The translations under genes were made by a program, and so were the position numbers. The notes beneath the pieces were generated by a model. It saw only the letters and a list, made by a program, of their open reading frames with translations. It did not search any database and was not told the origin of the DNA. This document shows positions 9,921-20,279 of a DNA stretch of 64,000 nucleotides, in pieces. Position 1 is the stretch's first letter. Every line of letters starts with the position of its first letter. The stretch is from Saccharomycopsis fibuligera x Saccharomycopsis cf. fibuligera (lineage: Eukaryota; Ascomycota; Saccharomycetes; Ascoideales; Saccharomycopsidaceae), in NCBI GenBank assembly GCA_001936135.1, contig CP012812.1, forward strand, positions 372,001 to 436,000, in the 5' to 3' direction.

Positions 9921-11713
9921 CTGGGTATTAATTTGTTCCCACTTATATCCCTTAATTTTCAGGCTTTTGCTTTTCTTTTAGAGCAATCGCGATTGTAGTG
10001 GTATGGTGGAACTGTATATGGTTAACCGATATACGTGATAAGAGTTATTCAGCCGTTGCGCTAATTTTGACGTGTAAGTTTTCTATAGAGAGCTCGAAGG
10101 CGTGTAACCCCGAGGCTCGTAACCGCTGAGTCAAGCTCCGAGGAAAGTATACTGACTTCTGGTGCAAATAATGTCCTCTAGCAAATACCTAGCACATACG
10201 CTGGAAAATATTTACTCATGGCAACTGGTAATAAAACTGACAATTAAATCACTAACAAATGATGAGATTTTTTAATTTACAATGCGTTTTCAGTAATCCT
10301 TTAAGCTTGTGGGAGGTGCCTTGCCCGTGCAGAAGAACTCCGCTGCAATTAGCTCTTTGCATCGCAGATCCAATGACCTCAACTTGAAGCTATTCCTCAA
10401 CCATAAAAGGCTATAATGTGTACTTCGGTACTGATTCAAACTTTTTCAATTACAGGGTTACTTTTTGTTCATATAAATATTAGTACAAAAATAAAAGTGC
10501 GTCCTAACTGTCCTCGTTGTTCAAGTGTTAAGGACATCCTATACAGAATGATCTTCAGTGCGCAGCCAAGTAGATGCACATCTGAATAAGTAAAGAGACA
10601 GTAAGTATCTGATATTTGGAACCATTAAAAATACCACAAACGCATAGTATTATTAGCGGTTGAAATTCGGCATACATTATTATAATATAAATTTTGCTTT
10701 AGGTACATTTACTTCTTGTTTGCAACATGTTGGGCAGACCATTGGATCAAGAAAACATGCAATGTAGTCATTGCATTGATGGCACTAGGCTCAATTTCCT
10801 GCGCTTGTTTCAACTTTGCAACAAAAACAGCAACCGCCCTGTCAAAACCTTATGGCCAATTTATATAAACATTTTCTTTTTTTTTTTTTTTTTTTTTTTT
10901 GCATTGAAATTAGTTCCCAATTTCCACATTACAATACGGCGGCTCTCACTCACTTTCTTATTCTGGAGCAATATGATCAATAATATTTAAAATCCCATAA
11001 ACCGGAAATACTGGTTTTTAACGTATCTACTTAAAAAGCATATGTACCTTTTATTCCCCACATTCATAATACACTTGCTACAGCAAAAATGAAAAAAAAA
11101 AAACCATACACATTTTTTTTCGCACACAGTATCGATTTATTGTTTCTATATATACAATAGAAAATATAATCTTATAAACTTATCTATGTAGTATATACAG
11201 TATAGCTCAGTTGTTAGTATATAGGGGAAACTTATACAAGTGAAAACCCCGTTAGTATTAGTTAGACTTTAATGAATCAGTTGGATTTGAAATAAATATA
11301 GGAGAGATTATAGTCTGGGATGGCTGATATATATTTTTTGAGGGTCATTACTTTGCTGTCGACAGTTAAAAGAAAAGGGTCTCACTTCAATACCATCTTC
11401 CACTCACTAAGATAACACTAATGTGTAATCTAATTCATTACCGTGGTGATGTAGTAAACAAGACTAGAGATTGGAATGGGTTTCCAATCATCTTTGATAT
11501 TGTTCACCTTAGTAATTATGCATGCGTCCGAATGTTCTCGGCCGCAAAAGGCAGTTTACCCAAAAAGGAAGAATACCAAATTAACGGTATGAAAGATGTT
11601 AATTGGTATAATTCCAACATATATACGGTATAGTTCTGTAAAATGAACAATTTTTCCTAGTTGGATACATTTCCATTAATAACTTAAAAATATTAGATTC
11701 CAAAAAAACAATT
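9921..11713. promoter_or_regulatory. Upstream region of the UGGT gene, gene-free to the tRNA
   Basis: About 1.8 kb with no supported gene. A TGACGTG heptamer, resembling the UPRE-2 core bound by Hac1, lies at 10068-10074, about 150 bp upstream of the UGGT ATG; chance occurrence is quite possible. A 24-T run lies at 10877-10900. Two TACTAAC-like sites on the minus strand (near 11212 and 11249) have no convincing donor or exon. Confidence 0.5.
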
Positions 11714-11786
11714 GGGCGTGTGGCGTAGTTGGTAGCGCGCTCCCTTAGCATGGGAGAGGTCTTGGGTTCGATTCCCAACTCGTCCA
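11714..11786 (+). tRNA. tRNA-Ala, anticodon AGC
   Basis: A 73-nt cloverleaf with no intron. The acceptor stem has the G3:U70 pair that alanyl-tRNA synthetase recognises, plus the U6-U67 mismatch also present in yeast tRNA-Ala. The anticodon AGC at 11747-11749 (read with inosine) sits on a CTCCC/GGGAG stem. The T arm is TTGGG-TTCGATT-CCCAA. The pol III box A lies near 11721-11732 and box B near 11765-11775. The sequence is nearly identical to S. cerevisiae tRNA-Ala(AGC). No LTR remnant, common beside yeast tRNAs, is visible next to it. Confidence 0.98.
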
Positions 11787-11792
11787 TTTTTT
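11787..11792 (+). terminator. RNA polymerase III terminator of tRNA-Ala
   Basis: Six T directly follow the discriminator base of the tRNA, long enough for efficient pol III termination. Confidence 0.9.
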
Positions 11793-12228
11793 CAATAAAC
11801 CATTGAAATGGTTTATTTTTGCATTCTATGTTATTAGAAAATAGGATGATTAACAAAAAATTATTCGACAATGCCTTCTCCTTAGTTTTGACTATTTTAT
11901 TTCTTTAGGCTTTTAGGTACGCAGGTAGAGGATTAATCATAAGGTAATCGAGACAATAAGAATTGAAAAAAAAAAAACACAAGAAAGCTGGGAAAAGTAA
12001 AAACTGAAGTATCTGTAAACAAATTGTAAATTCGCAATTGTATAAAACTACTATATAACTAACACCGAAGCCAAAAGAACAAAAGAAAATCTAGAAATAA
12101 CTAATATAGTATAAAAATAACCCATAATTAAAAAGAAAAAAGAAAAAAGCTGAAGCAACTGTAGCAAATGGTAACTAGCAATTCGTACGCTGCACAATAC
12201 AGCCCAAAAAATCAACATAAAACTTTAA
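11793..12228. other. Short intergenic stretch 3' of the orphan gene
   Basis: An A-rich sequence between the tRNA and the stop codon of the leftward 970-residue gene. It probably contains that gene's 3' UTR and poly(A) signals. A short inverted match, aaccattgaaatggttt at 11798-11814, can form a small hairpin. Nothing else seen. Confidence 0.5.
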
Positions 12229-15141
12229 TCAAACGAAAAATCTTTTCTCAGCAGCTCCAGAAGACCCACTCATTCCATTATAAATAACATGCTTTGGTCT
12301 CAAACTAATCCGATTCTGCATTGATTTTCCGGTACGGCCGGTTTTTGCACCTACATTTGCTTTGATTTTATGGTTCATTTGGGACGATGACTTTGATTTC
12401 CTTTTCTTTCCATCACCACTTCCCTTAACTACCGGTGGTGGCAACAAGGAGCTAGGACGAGGGATTGTTGAAGATGAGGTTTCCGCCAATTTTTGTAACT
12501 GACTTTTCTTTGGCTGTTGCTGCTGCTGAAGCTGCAATGCTTTCTTTTTCATTGACTTGGAAGCAGAAGGAGAGTACTTTAACTGGGAGGCCTTGTACGC
12601 AGGCAATGCTCCTCTTGAACCTGCTGCATTCGTCGTATTATGAGATGATGAATATTTTCTGCTTTTAGGCGAGTGACTTCTGCTGCTACTACTATGTTGC
12701 TGTTTGCGATTGTTGCTACAACTCTGTTGATGTTTTCCTAAAGAAGAGCTAGACTGCTTATTGCGAGGGCGAGAAGTAGGCGACTGGGAATGAGAACAAG
12801 GCAAATTTCTTGAATTTGAAACAATGCTAGCTAACGATGCTTTGCTTTTTTGGCTCTTTAAACTATTTTCAACAGTAGAATCAACCTCAGCAATTCTTGG
12901 CATTGCTAATGATTCCTCTTTATTCTCCTTAGCTGAAGGCAGCTTTACCTTTCTTTTCACTGGTGATGGAATAATATCATAGCTGATGGTATAAGTATCT
13001 GAATCATCATCCTTCACAAGCCTCGAATCACAATTCAACTTAATGTATTTGTCATCGTTATCATTCTTGCTCCCGTTGCCACTCTTGTTATCATAGGTGT
13101 GGCGTTGAGATTTGCTGCGATTGAGATTAATACCTGCCATTGTCATAGAAAGCCTCTTAGAATTTTTCAATTGCTGCACTTTCTCCTCATTATCAATATT
13201 AACATCAGCATTAGTATCAGCTTCAGGGCTATTCAAGTAAGGGTTGTCAATAGTGTATAAGTTGTACAACTCAGTAGTACTTTGCTTGATTAAAATAGAT
13301 CTCTTTTTGATCTCAATACTTTTTCTGTTACTGTTCTTGGCTAAGTGATCGCGAGCAGGCAAAGTAGTGTCAATCATTGTCAATGGTGTGGACTTGGTCC
13401 TGTTTTTGTTAGCAGTGCCAGCTGATGTATAACCAAAACCATTACCATAACCCTTTGGTAATGGCATGTTTTTGTTGTTGTCCAAATCTTTTAGTTTAAT
13501 TGTGCCAGGGACGCTGGTGTAGTTACCACTGAGCCTTGTCAATGCAATACTATTGGTGGTCTTCGAGCGCTTGAGCTTAACCTTGTCAGTGAATGCAGCA
13601 GTTGCTGAAAACTTCGAGCTGCCACTATTATTATTACCACTGCTGTTTGTGCCAGGAGTACTGATTGGCCCTGGTGTATTGAACAGACCATTCCCATGGT
13701 ATCCTGCGTTACCACCGTCCCCACCAGGAGTATTGACTTTTGAAAGTACTGCTTTGATAGCATGTACGAGCTTGTTATTGCCAGCAAATATCGACTTATG
13801 TTGCATATTGGAATCGTGATTTCCGCTGCTTGTGTTGAAGCTACCGTACATTGCCAGTTTCGGGGTCTTTGGAGTCTTTGGAGTCTTTGGGGTAATTGGT
13901 TCATTGCTGTTATATTGATAGACACTTTTCCTGGACATTGACAAATGCTTGATACTAAGACGCTTAATATTTTTAATAATGTTTTGCCTAGTAACCACCA
14001 CTCTATACTTAAGTGTCTTTTTCTCACCAAGGCCATCAGCAGCATTGTTTTTGCATTCAGTGCTTGCTCTATCAGTAAGAGGTACAGGAACTGTTAAATC
14101 GTTTTTGTATTCATGCAAATTATTGGAATTTACAGCTGGTGGTTCATACGGATCGTTGTAGTTACTCTGCTTCAAAATTGATTTAGGTTGTGGTTTAGCT
14201 TCGAAGGATTTGAAATCCTTAGTTGGAGGCCTTTTGCTGACTGGAGAAGCAGAAGAAGTGGGCGTTGATAATGATTTTGTTGCCTCAGCTTCTACTTCTT
14301 TTGTAAGCTCTATATTGGGGCTCGGGAGTCTGCTATCAAGCATTGCTGCATATTTTGGTGGAATCAACTTTGAGGTATCAATGTTTGGAAGTTTTTGGTT
14401 CATGACCTCTTGCTGCTGCTCGATTTTTCTGGTGGCATTACTTTTTCCAGAAAAAATTGAAGTAGTTTCCTCATCGTAATCAACAATCAAGTCAATGATG
14501 AAGGAATAGCATGCCGATGAACGATCACTAAGATCAGGACTGTTTTTCACATTTACTTCAATATCCTTTTCACTTTTATATTTTACTTCATAAAGAGGGA
14601 TATTGTCAAGATTGACTAACTCTTCTTCAGTTTCACTTTTCGATTTTGTTTCTTCTAATTCGTGTGGCAAAGGAAGCTGGATTAATGTGGAGAGGCGCTT
14701 TGGAGTAGGAGTACACGGTGCCGATTCAGTTTCAGTCTCTGTATCGTAGCAATACGTGTCAATGATGTTATCATCGCCACTGAAGATACTATCCTGGATA
14801 GTGTCACGGGTAGAGCCGTTTGCATCATTTGCAATAAACAGCAAAGCTCTGTGCACTTTTTCGATGCTACCATGTTTTGGTAAACATCTTTGCGGTGTTG
14901 TATTTGGGGTTTGCGAATAGCTAGCATTTGTTGGAGTTCTAGTGCTGTCAAACGTTTCAGTGCTGGACCTAGTAGTCTGGTATAGTTTCTCGTTTTGATT
15001 GCTTTTGCCATCATTACTAGAATTGCTTGTTACTGTTGAAGAGATAGAAATCAAATCGAAGTTGTAGTAGTTGCTGCCCATATCTATGACCGGGGAGTCC
15101 TGTATGGGACGGTGATCGATGATTAACGACGGATCAGCCAT
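12229..15141 (-). CDS. Unrecognised Ser/Thr/Asn-rich basic protein, 970 residues
   Basis: I do not recognise this protein. It starts at the first ATG (15139-15141). Most of it looks disordered. The first 250 residues are acidic and Ser/Thr-rich, with short hydrophobic islands (KVHRALLFIAND near 95-106 and a FIIDLIVDYDEETTSIF stretch near 214). A basic block, NIIKNIKRLSIKHLSMSRKS, lies near 387-406. The unit TPK is repeated four times at about 416-428. Gly/Asn and Ser/Arg/Lys-rich parts follow, including a poly-Gln patch. The C terminus carries conserved-looking basic sequence ending RPKHVIYNGMSGSSG. There are no membrane segments and no catalytic motifs. Many basic-Ser sites (RSKS, KRSKT, KKRSI) suggest kinase regulation, as in cell-cortex or cytoskeletal scaffolds, but that is inference. 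The C-terminal motif and the two islands would be the best handles for a profile search. Confidence 0.85.
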   Translation of the reverse strand: MADPSLIIDHRPIQDSPVIDMGSNYYNFDLISISSTVTSNSSNDGKSNQNEKLYQTTRSSTETFDSTRTPTNASYSQTPNTTPQRCLPKHGSIEKVHRALLFIANDANGSTRDTIQDSIFSGDDNIIDTYCYDTETETESAPCTPTPKRLSTLIQLPLPHELEETKSKSETEEELVNLDNIPLYEVKYKSEKDIEVNVKNSPDLSDRSSACYSFIIDLIVDYDEETTSIFSGKSNATRKIEQQQEVMNQKLPNIDTSKLIPPKYAAMLDSRLPSPNIELTKEVEAEATKSLSTPTSSASPVSKRPPTKDFKSFEAKPQPKSILKQSNYNDPYEPPAVNSNNLHEYKNDLTVPVPLTDRASTECKNNAADGLGEKKTLKYRVVVTRQNIIKNIKRLSIKHLSMSRKSVYQYNSNEPITPKTPKTPKTPKLAMYGSFNTSSGNHDSNMQHKSIFAGNNKLVHAIKAVLSKVNTPGGDGGNAGYHGNGLFNTPGPISTPGTNSSGNNNSGSSKFSATAAFTDKVKLKRSKTTNSIALTRLSGNYTSVPGTIKLKDLDNNKNMPLPKGYGNGFGYTSAGTANKNRTKSTPLTMIDTTLPARDHLAKNSNRKSIEIKKRSILIKQSTTELYNLYTIDNPYLNSPEADTNADVNIDNEEKVQQLKNSKRLSMTMAGINLNRSKSQRHTYDNKSGNGSKNDNDDKYIKLNCDSRLVKDDDSDTYTISYDIIPSPVKRKVKLPSAKENKEESLAMPRIAEVDSTVENSLKSQKSKASLASIVSNSRNLPCSHSQSPTSRPRNKQSSSSLGKHQQSCSNNRKQQHSSSSRSHSPKSRKYSSSHNTTNAAGSRGALPAYKASQLKYSPSASKSMKKKALQLQQQQQPKKSQLQKLAETSSSTIPRPSSLLPPPVVKGSGDGKKRKSKSSSQMNHKIKANVGAKTGRTGKSMQNRISLRPKHVIYNGMSGSSGAAEKRFFV

Positions 15142-16481
15142 TTTTGTTGCTGTTGATGTTACTCTGATAATTCCTCAAAGCACAAAAATTTGAAAAGAAG
15201 ATTAATAGCAAGAAAAAGAAGAATAATAAAAAGAAGAAGATGGCTAGCGAACAGCTTGGGAACTTGCAAATGTTATATTGTAGATATGGAATTTCGCTAA
15301 AACTCCCCATCGCCGGATATGCTGCACTGTGCTGCGCCATGCTGCAATGGCCTGTCTAGCGGACGTCTTGACACAAAAACTGCAACATCCTCATCGAGTA
15401 GTGATATTATGCTGCGCAGTGCACTATAGTGGACTATAGTACCGGTGTGTTTTGGGCAGTGAGCCCCACTGGAGCAGCCATTATTGTTGTAAGCGGATGG
15501 ATCGTAACAAGGGGTTAGCTAGGCTTAGCAGGCCGTAGCAGGCCGTAGCAGCCAGAGAAGTGCAGAAGTCAGCAAACGGTGGACTAAACGACACGTTTTC
15601 TGGTGGGAGAGCGATCACACTCTTAGATTCCAAGATGACGAGTGTTGTTGTTGTCAGAACTAAGATTGGCTACCATTGGGCACTACTTGAATCTTTCGAG
15701 CAGCTATAGAAACCCCCGATGTTCACTTTTTGCTAGTCTTTTAAAGCGCTTTCTATAGGTTGACATTTTGCAGTAGGGTCCGTCGAGAGCTTTAGCTGCT
15801 GTGCTTCTCAGCTGCTGGTGTCTTCAAGCATTGTATAGAAGTGAAGGCATACTATTTGTTTCACACTTCAAATTTCCATCACTTTGTGCCATTATATTCG
15901 GGTAGCGTCGTAGTACGTCTATGTTGGGAGAGCGAGACAGAGAGACAGCATTAGCATTGGCCATGGAGTACTCGTAGTAGCCAATTCAACAAACTTGGCG
16001 GAAAGAAGTAATGAGCCGAGGCCAACTATATCCCAGGGCTCAAAACATATAAGTCCCTTTAGTAAAAGATGAACGTCCCCTAAGCGGCGTGTGCGGGTTT
16101 CTTTAAAGCCGCAGTAAGAAACGGCTTCTTGGCAAAGCCGATGCGTACGAGATGACACCACCCCCGAACATATGTCCGATAACTCCAGAGGAGCTGTTGG
16201 CATTCTACTGTCTGTAACTTAAAGGCCTCGGCAGCAGAGATGAAGTTGTTGCTTTACACAACGTTTTTGCTATCCATGATCTTTCACTATCTAAATTAAG
16301 GAATGCTTCTCCTCTGCCGAGCGCCGCTATTTCCGCTCCATATTCCAAAATACACATTTACTTATGAATATATAAACTGCCTTTTATCTACTCATGTCCC
16401 TTGTATTTTTCAACTCTTTACTTTGAGTTATGCATTACCGCTCTACTCAGCTATTGTTTATTCCTCAGCACAAGTTACATA
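15142..16481. promoter_or_regulatory. Divergent upstream region between the orphan gene and the first aldo/keto reductase
   Basis: About 1.3 kb with no supported gene. It contains two copies of the palindrome ACTATAGT at 15423-15430 and 15433-15440, preceded by GCAGTGCACT. A direct repeat of the 10-mer ggccgtagca lies at 15531-15550, with a degenerate third copy just before. Both start codons face outward, so either gene could use these sites. Confidence 0.5.
15531..15550 (+). repeat. 10-bp direct repeat, two exact copies
   Basis: Two adjacent exact copies of ggccgtagca, with a related 9-mer (ggcttagca) immediately upstream. The period is close to one helical turn. A similar 10-bp-period array occurs at 32721-32750. 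Possible clustered protein sites; no factor identified. Confidence 0.6.
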
Positions 16482-17489
16482 ATGCCTAGATACCAATTGA
16501 CACCGCTTCCAAAGACCATAGGCTTTGGCACTATGGGAATAACTTTCTTTGGCACTAAGATCACCACTCAAGAAGAAGCCAATCATATCTTACTCACTGC
16601 TTACAAGGCTGGCGCCCGCTTCTTTAACGGCGGCGAGTTCTACGGGCCAGATTGCAACAACTTGAAAGTGTTGCACGAGTTTTTCCAAGCCTACCCAGAG
16701 TTAAAAAAAGACATTATTGTTTCAATCAAAGGGGCTACCAACGTTCAAACTTTTCAGCCAGAAGCAAGCAGAGAAGGGGTCAGACGGTCCCTTGACAATA
16801 TCCTTTCATTTCTTCCAGAAACAGATATATTTGAAGCCGCAAGAACAGATCCTAAGGTCCCAATTGAAGAAACCATTTCTGCTATCGACGAGTACGTGAA
16901 AGATGGCAAGATCAAAGCCATTTCATTATCTGAAGCTGGGGCAGAAACCATTAGACGTGCTGCCAAAGTGGCACCAATTTCTTTTGTTGAAACTGAGCTT
17001 TCTTTATGGAGTCGCGATATTTTATATAACGGCGTGCTTGATACCTGTAAAGAGCTTGGAATTCCTGTTGTTGCTTATTCTCCACTTGGTTCTGGTTTTT
17101 TTACCGGAAATATTCGTTCAATTAACGATTTGCCAGAAACAGACTTCCGCCGCTTACACTTGGACCGTTTTTCAACAGACGAAATTATCAAGCAAAATGG
17201 TGTCTTGTTAGAAAAGTTGGAAAAGATTGCAAAGCAAGAAAACTTGAGCTTGCCACAGTTGTCACTTGCTTGGATTGGGTTCTTCAACGACGACGCCAAC
17301 CCGAACAAAAACAGGTATCCTGATATCATCCCATTGCCCGGATCCACCAAGACAGATCGGATTGTGGACAATGCTAATATCAGAAAGATCAGCTTGCAAA
17401 CTTACCAGAAAATTGAGAAAGTCCTTGAGGACATCAAAGTGGCTGGGGAACGTTTCAACGAGCAAAACAGAGCTCTTCTCAGTCTTTGA
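16482..17489 (+). CDS. Aldo/keto reductase, AKR8-like (pyridoxal reductase type)
   Basis: A 335-residue TIM-barrel oxidoreductase. I chose the ATG at 16482 (MPRYQLTPLPK), because the family begins just before the TIGFGTMGI strand and the in-frame sequence upstream looks like untranslated, hydrophobic noise. Of the usual AKR tetrad, Tyr54 (FNGGEFYG) and Lys83 (VSIKGA) are present. The Asp position is Asn49 and the His position is Ala120 (FEAARTDPKVPIEE). The PIEET-x-x-AI-x-EYV and AYSPLGSGFF motifs and the NADPH-binding LPGSTKTDRI motif match S. pombe plr1 and S. cerevisiae YPR127W, which reduce pyridoxal to pyridoxine with NADPH. It lies in tandem with a paralogue 700 bp downstream on the same strand, so they probably arose by local duplication. 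The exact substrate is inferred from family resemblance. Confidence 0.92.
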   Translation: MPRYQLTPLPKTIGFGTMGITFFGTKITTQEEANHILLTAYKAGARFFNGGEFYGPDCNNLKVLHEFFQAYPELKKDIIVSIKGATNVQTFQPEASREGVRRSLDNILSFLPETDIFEAARTDPKVPIEETISAIDEYVKDGKIKAISLSEAGAETIRRAAKVAPISFVETELSLWSRDILYNGVLDTCKELGIPVVAYSPLGSGFFTGNIRSINDLPETDFRRLHLDRFSTDEIIKQNGVLLEKLEKIAKQENLSLPQLSLAWIGFFNDDANPNKNRYPDIIPLPGSTKTDRIVDNANIRKISLQTYQKIEKVLEDIKVAGERFNEQNRALLSL

Positions 17490-18192
17490 GTATCTCATAA
17501 TTAGTAAACTGTTTGTGGTATTTGGCCCCTTAAGGCTGCTAAATATTTCAATAAATAACTTATTGCATATCTTTTACTCAGGAATAGGAAGCATTTTTCT
17601 AACCGTTGTATTTGACAGCGTAGTTATTACAAGCGTAAATTTAGCCGAGACGCAGTGCAGTTCACCGCACTCCGTGTTATAGTGGCTATAGGCGGGAACC
17701 GGGCTCCTTTTACCATGTCCAGCAACATTGGTAATATTACCGCACACAAAATAAAGGCTAGGCCGTTCAAAATTCAAGCTTACCTGTCAATGGTCCCGAG
17801 GAAAACGTCACCAATTGCGGTGGGTCGCCGTTCACCGTCTTTCAACTGCAACTGTTGTTGTGCTGCTGCCTTGATTGTGAAACGGGGCCTGCATGCTGAA
17901 ATTTGCGGCCGCAAAAGCCAGACAGCAACCAAGCAAGACATATAGCAATCGATCAGCCACCGCCTTGAAAAACATCACCGCCTTCAAAAGTTCACCTCGA
18001 TGCTGATCTAGCAGCGCTTTTATTCCACTTGCTTACTTAAATCTAGCTAATTTCTTATTCTACTTTTTTTTTTGTTTTACCTTTTCTCACTTTAGTGTAT
18101 TTATTCTACCTTACCCTTACTATTACTACTTCCCAATCAAAAGACTATCCATACCACACACAAGTCGGAATTTTTTTCCAATTACTTTTGCC
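17490..18192. promoter_or_regulatory. Spacer between tandem aldo/keto reductases
   Basis: Contains the 3' flank of the first reductase and the promoter of the second. A GCGGCCGC octamer lies near 17905. The last 150 bp before the downstream ATG are T/C-rich. No gene supported. Confidence 0.55.
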
Positions 18193-19770
18193 ATGTCCCC
18201 ATCAACTAAATCACCATCAGATGATCAACCAGTTGAACCTCAAATAACCCCTCTTCCCAAAATGATTGGTTTCAGCACCAAAGCTATCACTTGGGGACGC
18301 CACCCTGCCTCGCAACAAGAAGCTAATGAGCTCCTTCTCACCGCCATGGCTGCGGGATCCCGTTTCATAAGTGCTGCCGAATACTATGGTGGCGCTGGGA
18401 TAAATTTGCGTTACTTGAGTCATTTTTTGAACATATATCCCAAATTGAGAAAAGAGGTGATTGTGTCAGTAAAAGGGGCATTTGAGGTGGATAAAACTAC
18501 AATGACAACTACAAATATCTACAAAAGTGTCAATGATGATGACTCAAAAAATGAACCAAAGAAAGAATCTAATAACGATAGCGATGACACTATTAGTCCT
18601 ACTACTACAAGGGGCAATAAAAAGGAGGAAAAAGATGAGGATGCTAGTGGAGATCAAAACACCAATTATAGAGGTCACAGAAAAAGTGTCAATTATCTTA
18701 CTGTGGACGAGGCTAACACCGCCATTATCGGTACTGGTGGGAGAAGAGGCTCAACAGTGACTACCACTGCCACTGGATTTACTAGTACCGGTACACCTCA
18801 TGGTTCTCGTGAAGACATCCATAAGTCTATTGATCACATTTTAGAGTTGGTGAATCCCGCTCATAAACATACTGACGAAAGTAACAGGCGCAGAAATAGC
18901 CATATTGATATCAACGGCAACAGTGATGTCACTGAAAATATCAATAATGAAGACAATAACAACAATAATGATAATGGTAACGATGACGATGACAATGACA
19001 GCAGAATGAATATTGTCTTTAGTTGTGCTAGAGTGGACCCTAATGTACCTATTGAAGAAACCGTTAGTGCAATCCAAGAGTACGTTGACCAAGGCAAGAT
19101 CAAAGGTGTTGCTCTTTGTGAAGCTAGCGTTGAAACCATTAGAAAAGCAGCAAAAGTGGCGCCAATTTCATTTGTTGAAGTAGAGTTTTCTCTTTTCACT
19201 AGAGATATTCTTTATAGCAAAGAAAAAGGAGGTCAAAGCGTGGCTGAAGTTTGTAAAGAATTAGGTATTACTATTGTGGCTAGTTCGCCGCTCGGTGGCG
19301 GCTTGCTTACTGGGGAAATTAGAGACGTGGAAGAGGATATACCAGAAGATGACTACCGCAGAAACTTGGACCGTTTTGATAATGGAAATAAAGAAGGCAG
19401 CCAAGAGCCAGACCGCGAAGAACAATCAAAAGACACGGAAAGTGTAGACAGCAACGACAGTAACAACTTTGAGCACAATTTGCAACTTGTTGAGAAGCTT
19501 GAAGCGATAGCTGACGAGACGGGCCTTACTTTAGCCCAGCTTTCTTTAGCATGGATCAATTTCTTCAATAGTCCAGATCATCCAGACCGTGAAAAGTATC
19601 CAACATTTGTTTCTGTACCGGTGGCTACCAAACCTGTCAACATTCTTGCCAATGCAAGAGTGAAAGAGATTGATTTAAAAACGTTTGAAGAAATACAGAA
19701 AGTTCTTGAAGAAAACAGAGTGGCGGGAGAGCGTTACAACGAGGAAGCAAGAAGGTTGTTGAACATATAA
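18193..19770 (+). CDS. Aldo/keto reductase paralogue with three low-complexity insertions
   Basis: A 525-residue paralogue of the preceding reductase, sharing QxTPLPK, the PIEET block, AKVAPISFVE and a C-terminal VAGERYNEEAR. It is about 190 residues longer because of three insertions in barrel loops. Residues about 98-203 are Asp/Glu/Asn/Lys- and Thr/Gly-rich, after the catalytic-Lys strand VSVKGA (Lys94). Residues about 222-270 are Asn/Asp-rich, just before the strand CARVDPNVP. Residues about 395-425 are acidic and Ser-rich, after NLDRF. None carries a stop or splice signal, and all keep frame, so they look translated. Tyr65 (AAEYYGG) and Lys94 are kept; the tetrad Asp position is Ser60 and the His position is Ala279. 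The enzyme may still be active, since loops tolerate insertion, or may have become a scaffold; both are inference. The start is the first ATG, in GCCATG context. Confidence 0.9.
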   Translation: MSPSTKSPSDDQPVEPQITPLPKMIGFSTKAITWGRHPASQQEANELLLTAMAAGSRFISAAEYYGGAGINLRYLSHFLNIYPKLRKEVIVSVKGAFEVDKTTMTTTNIYKSVNDDDSKNEPKKESNNDSDDTISPTTTRGNKKEEKDEDASGDQNTNYRGHRKSVNYLTVDEANTAIIGTGGRRGSTVTTTATGFTSTGTPHGSREDIHKSIDHILELVNPAHKHTDESNRRRNSHIDINGNSDVTENINNEDNNNNNDNGNDDDDNDSRMNIVFSCARVDPNVPIEETVSAIQEYVDQGKIKGVALCEASVETIRKAAKVAPISFVEVEFSLFTRDILYSKEKGGQSVAEVCKELGITIVASSPLGGGLLTGEIRDVEEDIPEDDYRRNLDRFDNGNKEGSQEPDREEQSKDTESVDSNDSNNFEHNLQLVEKLEAIADETGLTLAQLSLAWINFFNSPDHPDREKYPTFVSVPVATKPVNILANARVKEIDLKTFEEIQKVLEENRVAGERYNEEARRLLNI

Positions 19771-20279
19771 AGTTTGCTAAACAAACAAAGTCTGTATAGC
19801 AAAGAAAAGTACTCATATTGAGTAGCTAAGAACAAATCATAATCATATTATCATTTTATTAAGTTTGAATTGCATCATCATTTGGTTTATAGATAAAAAG
19901 AAAAAAGAAAAACAGTGAGACAAAAAAAGAAAAAAAAAAAAAACAATCAAAAAATTAAAAGACGATGATTAATAACAAATAATATTGTAGACTCATTTTT
20001 GGTAATATTTTCTTTCCCGTAAAGTGTAAGCAAGTGTTTACGCATTATACTTGCAAATCTACACAATCTCCGCTGCAAAGTGCGGAGCCATAACCAAACT
20101 CATACTAAATTTGCTTGTAATTTGATAATAAACAGCGTACCATGAAAAAACAAAAAACAAAAAAAAAAAACAAAAACAAAAAAAAAGAATTACACAAACA
20201 ATGCAGATCAGCCTTAAGCCTGTACCACTTTCAACCTTTTAATTCATCTAACCCAACTCCCAAAAACAACACGACTCGC
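19771..20279. other. Convergent 3' flanks of reductase and RPN12
   Basis: An A-rich plus strand with runs of A interrupted by C near 19920-19950 and 20140-20190. Typical of 3' untranslated sequence on both sides. No gene or structured RNA recognised. Confidence 0.6.

Noticed and set aside
11600-11900. Possible LTR remnant beside the tRNA-Ala gene.
   Set aside because: I saw no TG...CA-bounded repeat, target-site duplication or primer-binding site; no retroelement is supported anywhere in the window.
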